The notes beneath the pieces are model-generated. The model worked only from the letters and a program-made list of their open reading frames with translations. It was not told the origin of the DNA and did not search any database. From Pezicula radicicola (Eukaryota > Ascomycota > Leotiomycetes > Helotiales > Dermateaceae), in assembly GCA_003008705.1 (NCBI GenBank), contig PDUO01000017.1, positions 819,032-883,031 on the forward strand: 64,000 nucleotides of DNA, in the 5' to 3' direction. The translations under genes were made by a program, and so were the position numbers. Below are positions 25,291 through 36,460 of this stretch, in pieces (within the stretch, counting starts at the first letter, position 1; each line of letters starts with the position of its first letter).

Positions 25291-27525
25291 ATGGTCGTAA
25301 GCAGAGCAATTCGAGCCACTGGGTGCGCCAGCTGTCGATTGTCCCTTCTGCGGACCTTCTCGTCGGTCGCAGGCATTCCTATTCTTCGACCACCACAGGC
25401 TCCGGCGCGTTTCTCAGCATACAATGTCTCAACAAAGGCTCGATACTCATCAAGAGTGAATCCAGATGACCAACACGAATCCACCGCCGAACAACCCATC
25501 AAAGTCAGCGAGCAGGATGTTGAAGACTTCCTCAAGGAGGAAGGAGAAGAGGATACAGTTTCATATAAACCTCTGGCCGAAGAGGAGGAGGCGACAGATC
25601 TTGAAATCTCCAATGTGCCGTGGTATCTACAAGTTGAAAGCCCACAAAGGGCTCAGCGGACGCTATCGGATCGCCAGAGAATTCCAGAATTACCTGAATC
25701 GCCTCCCGAGATACTAGAGCCTCTGCTGCAACAAATTTCAGTCGACCTTGGTCTCGATGACCTGACTCTTTTGGATCTCCGGAAACTTGATCCTCCACCA
25801 GCGCTGGGATCCAATCTGATAATGGTCATCGGGACTGCACGTAGTGAAAAACATCTACACGTTTCTGCTGATCGTTTATGCCGTTGGTTGCGAAGCACAT
25901 ACAAATTACGCCCGGATGCAGATGGGTTGCTGGGAAGAAACGAGCTGAAGCTCAAATTGAAGAGAAAATCAAGGAGGGCAAAGCTCATGGGGAACACACA
26001 AGCGGATGAAACCGACGATGGTGTGAGAACTGGGTGGGTCTGTGTGAATGTCGGCGTTGTCGAAGGCGCCAAAGTCGAAGTTGAGGCTGCTGCTGATAAT
26101 GTAGGCTTTGTTGGCTTCGGACGGAGAACCGATGGAATCAGCATAGTTGTACAAATGCTTACTGAAGAGAAGAGAACTGAGATTGACTTGGAGAAGCTTT
26201 GGGGTGGCATATTGCGAAGAGGAACTCAACAACTTGAAGGTGCCGATGGAGAGAATGCAGAACTCCCAGTTTTTAGTGCAGCAGAGCCGGCCCAGAAGAC
26301 AGGCACCAATTCATCTCCCATACTCTCACAGACTAGAAGGTTTCATACGTCTGCACTCGATCGTTCGATAGAGACATCGATAACATCTTTAAACGAGACG
26401 AGTTCATTCCCAGGAAGTACAACGCTGCAAAGTAGGTCTGAGGCAATCGACCCAGATCGTCTTCAAGAGCATGTTCTTCACTCGATCTCGAATGGTGACT
26501 ATGAGATAGCGAAGGATGCTATGATCAAGTATTATACTACAAATCCGGACGTTCCAATCGATGGGTGGAGGCCTGCGTTTTTAGAAATGCTAAGAGTCCA
26601 TCTTGAAAGTTCCCCTCAAGAATTTGCCCTCCAACAATTAGGCTCCTCATCCAAAGACTACACCTCAACACTATTTCTCAAGTCTTTCTACCAGTCCCTG
26701 TCCACATTCCCATCGCAGTCGGAGTGGGAAGCAAGGATATGGCTTCATATTTTAGCCCGGGAAGTTGGCCATGAAGGTTATACTATACAAGACCTCCTGC
26801 AACTTTTGGCTGAGCTGCAGCTTTCTGCAGGGCAAGTTGGTGAAGCGACTTACCTCCGAGCTCTTTACAGCTTGCTCCTACCAGCGAAGAAACAAGATGG
26901 CCCTCATCCTCACGGCATTGAAGGCGCTATGAGGCTTCTTCAGACAATGTACGACCGGGGCCGGCCAATTATTTCACACTCTGTTTTTATGACCATTATA
27001 GAAGCTACCGCTAAGCTTAATGCAACTGTGGACCCAACATCTAACATCTCTAATGAAAACCCAAAGGAAACATTTGGGCTTCCAGATCTCGAGCAGCCGC
27101 CAATCCAAGAAAGAGCACACATTTTAATGGGCATGTTGGATTTCCGAAGCTTCCCCGAGGAGTCGAGAATTCGGCTTCTCGATATATACGCTAGACAGCA
27201 GACTTGGCTTGCTTTCTGGGACACGTTCAGAATGCCTGCTCGTGAAGGGAAGCCTCGTTCTGCTACTATGTACGCCTGCATGTTTAAAAATGTGGCTCTA
27301 GCCAGGAACCAGGCGGCTTGCATGAATGTCTTGAGGAAATGGGTGCCTGAAATGGAACAAGAAGAGCCTTCTGTGGCACTCGACGGCGAGATCAGATTGC
27401 CTGTTATGGCTTGCCTGAAGATTGCAGATCCGCTCGTTGAGCAGGATGCTGCGGATCCCGAATCAAAAAGCGAGTGGGTGACATTATGGAGGAAATGTGT
27501 AGAAAATGTAAGACATGAAGTATGA
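25291..27525 (+). CDS. ATP25: Mitochondrial ATPase expression/biogenesis protein Atp25
   Basis: Intronless, 744 aa from the ATG at 25291. I prefer this start because it exposes a mitochondrial presequence (MVVSRAIRATGCASCRLSLL), whereas the extra 79 codons upstream look like leader sequence. An RsfS/DUF143-like domain lies near residues 150-300 (IMVIGTARSEKHLHVSADRL, then GWVCVNVGVVEGAKVEV). A helical C-terminal half corresponds to the M domain, which in yeast is cleaved off and stabilises ATP9 (OLI1) mRNA, while the N-terminal part assists Atp9 ring assembly. The Arg-rich segment near 440 may be the internal processing region. It is divergent from the histidine kinase gene and works in mitochondrial gene expression like RPO41 nearby. 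Confidence 0.88.
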   Translation: MVVSRAIRATGCASCRLSLLRTFSSVAGIPILRPPQAPARFSAYNVSTKARYSSRVNPDDQHESTAEQPIKVSEQDVEDFLKEEGEEDTVSYKPLAEEEEATDLEISNVPWYLQVESPQRAQRTLSDRQRIPELPESPPEILEPLLQQISVDLGLDDLTLLDLRKLDPPPALGSNLIMVIGTARSEKHLHVSADRLCRWLRSTYKLRPDADGLLGRNELKLKLKRKSRRAKLMGNTQADETDDGVRTGWVCVNVGVVEGAKVEVEAAADNVGFVGFGRRTDGISIVVQMLTEEKRTEIDLEKLWGGILRRGTQQLEGADGENAELPVFSAAEPAQKTGTNSSPILSQTRRFHTSALDRSIETSITSLNETSSFPGSTTLQSRSEAIDPDRLQEHVLHSISNGDYEIAKDAMIKYYTTNPDVPIDGWRPAFLEMLRVHLESSPQEFALQQLGSSSKDYTSTLFLKSFYQSLSTFPSQSEWEARIWLHILAREVGHEGYTIQDLLQLLAELQLSAGQVGEATYLRALYSLLLPAKKQDGPHPHGIEGAMRLLQTMYDRGRPIISHSVFMTIIEATAKLNATVDPTSNISNENPKETFGLPDLEQPPIQERAHILMGMLDFRSFPEESRIRLLDIYARQQTWLAFWDTFRMPAREGKPRSATMYACMFKNVALARNQAACMNVLRKWVPEMEQEEPSVALDGEIRLPVMACLKIADPLVEQDAADPESKSEWVTLWRKCVENVRHEV

Positions 27526-28158
27526 ATGTATTGACATGGGCGGGACTGTATTTCTACTGTACACACCTATTGTAAAACAAATAAACTCCAAATGGCATAC
27601 TTGCTGGCTGCCATCATCTCAGCAAGACATAGCTGAAGCCATTTGTACTATGCCAAAGTCAAGACTCTTTTGAGTCACTGGCCTGAGTTTCTCGGCATAG
27701 GCGTCTTGACACAACGGTGCTTCTACACTTCCTTTCAATCAACTTAGTTCAATGCAACAACGGAGGGCAGCTAAGTATAACCTCACAGGTACACGACTTT
27801 ACCAACAAGACACTTGCTGAGCTGTCTAAAGCCCCGAACCTTAAAGCCAACAAGCATCCAGCCCCTGTTACCCTTAACGCCCGTTCTAGCATATCGCATT
27901 CTAATTGGTTGATTCCTCTGATCGCCAGGGCAACACGCGGCGCTCCAAGCAATCCAACTAAGCCATCGAAACCTTGATTTCTAGACTTCAGCTCATCACC
28001 AAAACCCAGAATTCTAAAGCAGACTTTCCTTCTCTTGCCAATAATAACAATGCGATACTAGTTATTCTGCTCTTATAAATGACTCTATCATCCTCTCTAC
28101 TGCACCACAATCACCCAACGCCAAAATTTCCTATCCAGGGCATATATTAACTCTTATC
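27526..28158. other. Intergenic region
   Basis: Holds the 3' flank of ATP25 and the promoter and leader of the S1/P1 nuclease gene. The 86-codon frame at 27717-27977 overlaps an equally long antisense frame and shows no features. Nothing else seen. Confidence 0.5.
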
Positions 28159-29321
28159 ATGAAGTTCACAGCCCTAGTCCTAGCGACAGCAACAGTTCTT
28201 CCAGGCGTCGCGCATGCTTGGGGTGCTCTCGGGCATACAACAGTCGCATACATCGCATCAAACTTCGTCAAACCAAGCACCGAAACCTTCTTCAAAACAC
28301 TTCTTAAAAATGATACTTCTTCATACCTAGCAAACGTAGCGACATGGGCTGATTCCTATCGTTATACAGCGGCAGGAAGGTTTTCAGCTCCATTTCACTT
28401 TATTGATGCTGAGGATAATCCGCCGATTAGTTGTGGGGTTGTTTATAAGCGGGATTGTGGGAAGGCTGGGTGTGTTGTTGGTGCTATTCAGAATTATGTG
28501 AGTTATTTGTGTGTATGATAGAAGTGTTGGAGATGGGAAGCTGATTTTTGTGTACATTAGACGGAGAGGATTTTGGATGAGAAGCTGTCGGTTAGTGAGA
28601 GGAATATTGCTGCAAAGGTATGAATTCTTTCGCTCGTATTCTGAGGACTGTTGAAATATTAATTAAAGTATAGTTTGTTATTCACGTGAGTTGAACTTGT
28701 TGCTATTCATACTTCTCTGGGAGCATGAACTTATTGGGGGGGGGAAACAGTTCTTGGGTGATATTCATCAACCGCTCCACGACGAAAACCTCGATATAGG
28801 CGGAAATAGTATAGCAGTCAACTTCTCTGGAATCCCCACCAACCTTCATGCAGTCTGGGATACGAGGATGCCCGAGAAACTCATCGGCGGTTATTCACTT
28901 GCTGAAGCTCAGAAATGGGCCAATACTCTCACAGCGGCTATCAAGACCGGAGCTTACAAATCTGAAGCTGTGACTTGGTTGAAGGGTATTGAGTTGGCTG
29001 ATCCGGTCAGTAGTAGTTTGGCTTGGGCTCAGGAATCGAATGCTTTTGTTTGCACGACAGTCTTGCCGCAGGGTGTGGTGGGTGTTAAGGGGAAGGAGTT
29101 GAGTGGTGCTTATTATGAGAGTTGTGTGCCGGTTATTCAGTTGCAGATTGCGAGGGCAGGTTATAGGTATGTTATCTTGGCTGCCGAGAGACTACTTACC
29201 ACGCTTCTATTCGTCGGGTCTTTTGTGGAGGTCTTTATCTATTACTGACTTCTTAAATAGGCTTGCGACTTGGCTAGACTTGATCGCAGCGAGTGCTGTA
29301 AGTGTTCAGACGGAATTGTGA
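28159..29321 (+). CDS. Secreted S1/P1-type zinc nuclease
   Basis: Five exons join to 294 aa: 28159-28497, 28561-28617, 28674-28685, 28751-29166, 29261-29321. The third exon is only 12 bases and encodes FVIH, needed for the conserved FVIHFLGDIHQPLHDEN. A 20-residue signal peptide (MKFTALVLATATVLPGVAHA) ends exactly before Trp21; in this family the mature N-terminal Trp binds the zinc cluster. Other expected zinc ligands are present: LGH, FHFIDAED, GDIHQPLH and HAVWDTR. These enzymes cleave single-stranded DNA and RNA and act as 3'-nucleotidases outside the cell, typically for nutrient acquisition. Length is normal for the family and nothing essential is missing. Confidence 0.93.
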
Positions 29322-30228
29322 GATTGTTGGGAATCTGAGTTGGAAACCGCGGTGAGATTTATACCTTAATCTCAAGTATGTATGTTTTATACTGTTTTGA
29401 AAGCACACAGAAAGCGAGAAGCGCCTTCAAGCCTACCGTATTGAGCTACCATATGCAGTCATAGCGCCAAGCCCTGTCCAACCGCAATACAATAATGGCA
29501 AGTTCCACCAGTTGCGGGATCCACACGCTCGCTCTGGCTGAAGATACGAGAGTAGGTACAGAGAATTATGTTGTCTTGAAACTCCTAATAATGTTCATTT
29601 AGTCACTATTTTTTTTAAAGACTAACAAGTTAGGACACCTTTGTAGAGAGGCCTTTTTCCTGTTATAAGAGTTGACGGGCTTAGATATGCTCGGTTCGTT
29701 CCGTAAACGTAAAATTAAACGCTCCGGACCGGTCCCGCGACCCGAGATGCCGAAGACTTGGTGGAGACTTTCCGACGAACTCAACATGCTCACACCATCA
29801 AAACAACCATCTTCCATCCTCCATCCTCTTCAGTTTCACCGAAAACCTCAATCACAAGCGGCACAACACATCCGTTTCACAAGTGTCTGACTCGAATATT
29901 ATTGGAGCCAAGTGGTACCAAGTTGTTACTCTTTCAGCTGGGCAAGGGTTTACTCGCCAGGCCAAGCGCCAAGACCTCCATTTTGCAGTGTGAACATTTG
30001 AAGCGCGCGATTTTGTGCATTTTGAGGCGGTGTTCGGAGGTGCGTACATGTGCCCCACGTTTAAATAGCGCGGGGCTTGTGAGGTGCACTTCGTTGTCAT
30101 CTTCTTTTCTCCTAAAAGTTCACCATATTTAAACGTTCAACCTCACGTACCGGCCAGTGCGGAACACAATCCCTTCTCCAAATTGTATTCAAAACTATCT
30201 TTTGCATCATACAGAACATTCAGACAAG
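29322..30228. other. Intergenic region
   Basis: Holds the nuclease 3' flank and the promoter of the low-complexity protein gene. The open frames around 29672-30132 (72 and 124 codons) overlap antisense frames and show no recognisable features. I do not call a gene. Confidence 0.45.
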
Positions 30229-31277
30229 ATGTCGTTTTTATCCAAACTCAACAAGCAGTTCGATGGCTTGATGAGTGACAAAGGCCAACAACAGCAGCAA
30301 GCTCCCCAAGGTCTGCCATTCCCGGCTCTCACTTCCTCCTCCTCCTCACGCTTTCTATTTGCACCACACCAATACGTCAACCAACTACATTTATCACGTA
30401 GTACAGTACATCACATCTAACCTCTTCTTCCAGGATACGCACAACCACAATCTCAGTACGGCTCTCCCGCTCCGCAACAATCCTACGGCCAATACGCACC
30501 ACCTCCCCAACAACAGCAACACTACGGTGCTCCACCTCCGCAGCAACAGTACGGTGGTTACGCACCTCCACAATCCCAATATGGCTCTCCAGCCCCTCCA
30601 CAGCAATACGGCGGCTACGCACCTCCCCAACAGCAGGGATACGGAGGTGCATCCATTCCACCAACACCACAGCTTCCACCCGGATGGACTGCCTTCTGGG
30701 ATCCAAATGGAGCACGCTGGGCTTATATTGATTCCAACACTATGGCACTCGTGAACTGGAACTTCCCTACTGGACCTTTTGTTGGCGGACCACCGGATGG
30801 GCAGAGAGGATTTGGAGCTGCGCCGCCGCCGGGTGCCTATGATAATGGGTATAATGGAGGAGGCGGTGGTTATGGTGGTTATAGCGGCCAACAAGAGCCC
30901 GCGAAGGATAATTCCAAGAGGAATATGATAATAGGTGCTGCGGCTGGTGTTGCTGTAGGTGCTGTTGGAGCTGCAGTTATTGCTAATGCTTTGGGTGAGT
31001 ATTGTCCTTTCTTTGTTCTTACTCTTTGTAATTCGGGACTTTGGAACTTGAAATTGGAGTGGGAAGGGTATAAAAGAAGAATTGATTACTGACGTCGAGA
31101 ATCATAGATGACGACGATGATAAGGATAACCACGGTGGTGAATATAATCCTACGGACTTGAATGCTCCGTTGCCGGACGAGACGAGGAGTGGAGGTTCAG
31201 TGTCAAGTAGTGATCGAGAGAGTTTGGAGGAGGCTAGAGAAGAGTATGAGGAGCAGTATGAGGAGACTTACGATTAG
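30229..31277 (+). CDS. Q/P/G/Y-rich repeat protein with WW-like segment and glycine-zipper helix
   Basis: Exons 30229-30310, 30434-30994 and 31108-31277 join to 270 aa (introns 123 and 113 bp, phases agree). A short head (MSFLSKLNKQFDGLMSDKG) leads to about ten degenerate repeats around QQYGGYAPP and QSQYGSPAP. The segment LPPGWTAFWDPNGARWAYID follows and resembles the first half of a WW domain. A Gly/Tyr-rich stretch and a glycine-zipper hydrophobic helix (MIIGAAAGVAVGAVGAAVIA) come next. The tail is acidic with a poly-Asp run. The composition is prion-like and prone to phase separation by inference. I cannot name a family. The helix could be a membrane segment, making this a tail-like anchored protein. 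Confidence 0.82.
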
Positions 31278-31732
31278 GTTGCTATGGCTTCTTGCCTTGG
31301 TGTCATGAAGTGAGTTGCTTCATGGAGACCAAGTGTTAGGTATACTCCGAGATTAACAAGCATCAATAAATAGTTGTTGGTTGGGCTGGGTCTGGAGATG
31401 CATGCATTTCTTCTGCCACACAAGTTTCTTTATCGAGTTCCAAGGACTGTTGTGTTTATACAGCTTTATATTTTGTATTCCAGAACCTATCACCACGCCC
31501 TTAGCATGCTGTTTCGGGATGTCGAGTCCCCTATAAACTCTAAGCGAGTCATCGATAAGCCCCTCGGAGCTTATCGGCGAAATGTTTATTTCGCAAGGTG
31601 GGGTGTATTGACAATTCTCTCTCTGATTCTTAAAACCATCACCGCGTTACACAAATATCCACAACTCACAATCGGTCACTCCTTCAATCCTCACCTTCTC
31701 TCCAAACCGACAAACCAACAACTCAATCCAAA
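31278..31732. other. Intergenic region
   Basis: 455 bp with the promoter and Pro/Thr/Asn-type leader of the amidotransferase-like gene. No separate gene seen. Confidence 0.5.
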
Positions 31733-32569
31733 ATGCCTCAACCACCCCTCCGAATCGCCATCCTCGAATGTGACACTCCTCTCGACGGCACACGCAAAAA
31801 GTACGGCGGATACGGTGGTGTCTTCACAGCGCTTTTGAACAGTGCAGCAGATTCCCTCTCACACCCAGGGCTCTCCTCAACCAGTGGCCTGGATCTCACG
31901 ACCTGGGACGTAGTAACAGCACAAGCGTATCCCTCACTTGACTCCATCGACGCAATCCTGATCACCGGATCCCGACACAACTCATTCGAGAATGACCCCT
32001 GGATACTGAAGCTCGTGGACTTTACAAAGCAATGTTTGGATTCTGGGAGTGTGAGAGTGATTGGTGTTTGTTTTGGTCATCAGATTGTGGGCAGGGTGTT
32101 AGGTGCTAAGGTTGATAGGAGTGATAAGGGGTGGGAGGTTAGTGTCACGGCTATCGATTTGACAAAGAGAGGACAAGAGATTTTTGGTCAACCTTCTTTG
32201 GTAAGTTTTTCATTCATACCTAGATTCTATGCCGCAAAAAAGGTATTCTGGCTTACAAGTTTCTGTTTTTACGCAAAGGCATTACATCAAATGCATCGTG
32301 ATATTGTCTACGAATACCCAGAAGGAGTCGAAGAACTGGCATATACAAATAAATGTGCAGTGCAGGGCATGTACGCGGAAAAGAGACTTATTACTGTACA
32401 AGGACATCCGGAGTTCAATGAAGAGATCGTGAGGGAGTTAGTGACTGCTAGACATGCTTCGGGTATCTTTGATGATTCTATGTTTGAGGATGCGGTTGGG
32501 AGAGTGGATAAATATCAGGATGGTGTGGTTGTTGGGAAGGCTTTTCTGAAGTTCCTTTTGCAGGATTGA
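31733..32569 (+). CDS. Class I glutamine amidotransferase-like protein
   Basis: Exons 31733-32200 and 32279-32569 give 252 aa. The GATase1 triad is visible: nucleophile Cys in GVCFGHQ (about residue 106) and His/Glu in ITVQGHPEFNEE. The early motif DAILITGSRHNSFENDPWI is typical of the stand-alone fungal GMP-synthase-like amidotransferases, which are predicted to hydrolyse glutamine or gamma-glutamyl substrates; the exact substrate is unknown. The 78-bp intron (GTAAGT..CAAAG) is a multiple of three and has no stop, so an unspliced reading gives 278 aa. I splice it because its translation (VSFSFIPRFYAAKKVFW...) is not family-like and the junction QPSLALHQMHRD is. Confidence 0.87.
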   Translation: MPQPPLRIAILECDTPLDGTRKKYGGYGGVFTALLNSAADSLSHPGLSSTSGLDLTTWDVVTAQAYPSLDSIDAILITGSRHNSFENDPWILKLVDFTKQCLDSGSVRVIGVCFGHQIVGRVLGAKVDRSDKGWEVSVTAIDLTKRGQEIFGQPSLVSFSFIPRFYAAKKVFWLTSFCFYAKALHQMHRDIVYEYPEGVEELAYTNKCAVQGMYAEKRLITVQGHPEFNEEIVRELVTARHASGIFDDSMFEDAVGRVDKYQDGVVVGKAFLKFLLQD

Positions 32570-33923
32570 GGGTTGATTGGTCTTGTAAATTTGGGCTAAA
32601 CTTTTTAATTTTGCTGCGTTTAGCGTAAACTTGAGAAAGCAAGACTTCCCACTTAGCTATCCTTGATAGAGCTCGTTTTTCATGGGCTCTCTAGCGACGC
32701 TTAAAGAAGGACAAAGTGTGTAAATAGTAAATAGTTCTGGAGTGAACCTGCAAGGTGGTTTAGAAATTGTGAATAGAGCATTGGTTTGATGCAACTACCA
32801 GGATGATATTAGTTTACTTAAGCTGTGCTCGCTAGCTGCGAGAGGTAGTTAGCTCGCTTATAGTTCTCCTTCCCTACAGGTTTATAATCAAAGTCTACTA
32901 TTATGTGATTTGAGTTACCAAGATGAATAAATTTGCTCAGAATACCCGTAAACATCACCTAACTGCAAAAGGCATGAACTACTCTTTGTATCTGTGCTCT
33001 ACTCTATGCGAAATAACGCTATGGCTGTTCATTTCATATAGCAGATTATTTAACCCAATTTAATTACTTACTGACAGCACGAAAGCAAATAACAACTGTA
33101 CGTTTTAGAGTTAAAACTCTAAGGAAAGAAATAGATGTACTAAATAAATAGACGTAATAGTTATTGTATTATTGTCCTTTTAATCATTTTCAACAGCAAT
33201 TGTTGTATATTGAACGTGTAAGAGCACCTCTAATTTCACATCATAGAAAGAAATCTCTCTGCTAGATAAGATCAAGGTTCTGTTTGTAACTTAACTGAAC
33301 AACTGGGTCCATTTGAGCGACTCACCTTATCTTGGCGACTCAATTTACTTTAACGACTGGTATAGAACCTGAAACCACTATCTTGCTAACACTGCTTTAT
33401 TTAATGCTATCTTATCTCTCAACAAATTATTTTAAGTAGCTTTTTAGAATATTGAAACCTGTAAGATAGTTGAGGAGTTGGATCAGTTGCTGTAGAGCTC
33501 TTGTATGTATACGACACAGCGGGAAAGCCGCTTTATACACGTGATTTACCGCCCGACTAAGGCTTACCTACTCCGTAAGTAATCGCCGACCGTTTCCACT
33601 CTTTTCACGAATCTTTTCACCAACCTTCCGGCTTCTCTTCTTCGGAACAGTTTTATCTCGTCATATATCTTCGCTTCGCAGGCTGTTCCATTGCGTGCTA
33701 CCTAGGTTGTTCTCGTCTGAAGATATTTAAACCCTGGTGGCCGCAGGTGAACTCCGAATCGGAATGCTTTCTCTTCAGTCCGGATCTGATTAACCCCGCT
33801 GTCGCCGTAAAGATCCACTCTTGTACTTCCCAATCAGTCACACCGATTTCCATATTTCTTCATATATTTCCAACTTTTTTTTTGCTTTTTATGTTGTATT
33901 GAGTTCTTTTCAATATCGCTGGC
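32570..33923. other. AT-rich intergenic region and MFS promoter
   Basis: About 1.35 kb. The left two thirds is AT-rich without recognisable genes or repeats; the right part (33,560 on) is pyrimidine-rich leader sequence of the transporter gene. No transposon ends found. Confidence 0.5.
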
Positions 33924-35963
33924 ATGACCACCCACCAAGGCTCAGCGAGCCAGCTCAATGCCGACGCTTCTTCTCCTAACGAGCGAACATCATTACTCAC
34001 CGTAATCCACGACAGTCCTTACCACCAATACGGTCATGGGACATCTTCGCCCGATGAAGCGTTGGGGGATGATGAATTGGAAGAGGAAATAGATCCGAAT
34101 GAGTTTGATCTTCTGCTTTCGAGGTCTAATTCAGTCACAACCGGCTTGGGAATCGAATCCGAGTCGCAAGAGACCGCAATGCTTCGAGGGCCACGGATTT
34201 ATGGATCTGTAAATAGATCACGAAGATCAAGTACCGTCAGCAGACGTCGGAAGAAATCGTTCGCAAGTATCAGAAGTGAAGGAGACATTCCTGAAAATGA
34301 CGAGGAAAACTTGCTGCTGCTGAAGAGCCCATTCAGAAATGTTAGCGTACCAGTATTCTGGTTGATTTTTGGAAATATTCTTGCCTGTTATTTTGTCGCC
34401 TCCTTCGATTCTACAATTATGGTATCTAGCCATCCGGTGATCACAAGTTATTTTAAGTCATCGAATTCAGCATCTTGGCTTAGTACAGCTTTTTTGTTGA
34501 CATCCACAAGCTTTCAACCAATTTTCGGGCGCCTTTCTGATACCATTGGACGGAAACGACCGTATATTTTTACATTAGGAATCTTTCTGTTAGCAACGAT
34601 ATGGTGTGGTCTTGCACAGAGTATGGCTAGCTTCATCCTCGCAAGAGCAGCTTGTGGTCTTGGTGCTGGTGGAATGATGAGTTTGGGCTCTATTATCACT
34701 TCGGACCTCGTACCTATTGAGATCCGAGGAGCCTACCAAAGCTACATCAATATCGTATTTGGGCTTGGGTCAGCTTTAGGAGCTGCGCTCGGAGGTGCTA
34801 TTGCAGATCATCTAGGATGGAGATGGGAATTTGGTGTCCAAGTACCAGCACTTGCCGTCTGCTGGATCGTCGCATGTATCTACATACCCAAAGATCTAGG
34901 TCTGCAAGGAGGAGTCAAGCAAAAAAGTATCTGGGAGGCTATGAAGGTTTTTGATTATTGGGGATCTATTACGCTGACAACATCTATAACATTTCTTATT
35001 CTTGGACTAGTAAGTAACATTGCCCATCTTGTCGGCCTTGAATATTCACTGACTTTGCGTAGAATTTGGGTGGAAATGTATTCCCATGGACACATCCTTT
35101 CGTCATTGCCTCACTTGTCATATTCTCCATAGGCTTCCCACTCTTTGTATGGATTGAGTCTTGGATTCCACTTCCTATAATGCCTCTTCATCTAGTTTAC
35201 AAAAACCCACGCTCTGGGCTCATCCTCTCCAACTCTGTAGGCGCCATTATTGCCAACGCTGTTATGTTTAATATCCCATTATACTTTCAGGCTGTACTAT
35301 TGGAAAAAGCAACAACCTCTGGACTTCGATTAATTGTCTCTTCAGTTGCCTCGTCACTTGTCGGAACAGCAACAGGATTTCTGATTACCTGGACAAGGCA
35401 ATTGAAGATATGGTTGATTATTGGCTGCCTCTTAATCCTAGTTGGGACAGTCGGGCTGTCAGTGATGCCCCAGGGGCTACCTCATTGGGTTTATATGGTT
35501 ATGTTGGTTCCCTCTGGCATGGGCCAAGGATTCATGTTTCCAGGTACATTTATGTCTGTCCTGGCAGTCAGCGAGCAAGAAGAACAAGCAGTTGTGACCA
35601 GCACTCTCATATTATGGAGAAGTCTTGGAATGGTTATGGGTGTTGCATCGAGTAGTCTGGTGCTACAAAACGCTTTGGTCATCTATCTTAACGAGAAAGT
35701 CACTGGACCAGACAAAGCTAAGGTATTTTATATTCTTACCTTTCTCTCCTGGCCGAATTCTAACTCTGGATTTCTAGGTCATTGAAGATGTCCGAACCTC
35801 AGTGCAAGCTATTGCTGGCCTTGCACCACATTATCGGGAGCAGGTCATCGATTCATACGCCTCTGCTCTCAGAGCTACGTTCATCCTCAGTGCTGTTCTG
35901 TCCGTTATAGCGATTCTTGTGCTCATTCCCGTTAGATTACCCAAGCTTGGACATCGGAAGTAA
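33924..35963 (+). CDS. Major facilitator transporter, vacuolar basic amino acid (VBA)-like DHA2 type
   Basis: Exons 33924-35009, 35063-35722 and 35778-35963 join in phase to 643 aa. A cytosolic N-terminus of about 140 residues contains an acidic dileucine motif (ERTSLL, near residue 25), a vacuolar sorting signal in fungi. The membrane part starts near VFWLIFGNILACYFVASFDS and includes the MFS motif A (GRLSDTIGRKRP, about 202). It shows about 14 hydrophobic segments, as in drug:H+ antiporter family 2. The overall layout resembles yeast Vba transporters, which move basic amino acids into the vacuole, but the substrate is inference and a multidrug role cannot be excluded. Both introns are short (53 and 55 bp). 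Confidence 0.88.
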
Positions 35964-36460
35964 AATCTAGTAGTATGAGTTATAGCTTTCTCGACTTAGA
36001 TGTAGTAGATTGATAAAATGGTATATATCCCAATTAAGCCATTTATACGAGTTCCATAGCTCCCCCAATCATCTATCTTGTACTGTAACCTTATTTGTCT
36101 TGAAATGGAAGAGACACTTACTAACCACTGACTAAGTTGAAAACTTTAAGATTAAAATTTTATATGTGCTTTTTCCAACGATATAACGTTATTTGAATGT
36201 TTACAGCGGCCCAATCCAATAAAAGCGTATCTGCAAATGTAGGCGACAAGGAAGAAGCTGCACTCAGAAAGGGGGAGGGGTCGATTAGCGATCGATAACC
36301 CCGCAGCTTCAGGGGGTTGGGGTTCAGCTCAGCGATTGGCGACGACGTCAGCCTTCAATTTCTAAGCAACGACATTTCCATCCACTCTCGCGACTTCCCC
36401 TCTCTTTATCTTCCGTCTTCCGACCTCGCAATCACCTATTTTATTTTACTTGTAGTCACC
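35964..36460. other. Intergenic region before the quinone oxidoreductase gene
   Basis: Holds the MFS 3' flank and the promoter of the next gene, including three AGGGG boxes. The frame of the downstream gene is open from 36317, but that extension reads like leader sequence. Confidence 0.5.
36270..36315 (+). promoter_or_regulatory. Cluster of three AGGGG stress-response-like boxes
   Basis: AGGGG at 36270, 36276 and 36311, all within 46 bp and 145-190 bp upstream of the ATG at 36461. AGGGG/CCCCT is the core of the yeast STRE bound by Msn2/4-type zinc fingers. The density is suggestive for an oxidoreductase promoter, but function is inferred. Confidence 0.4.
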
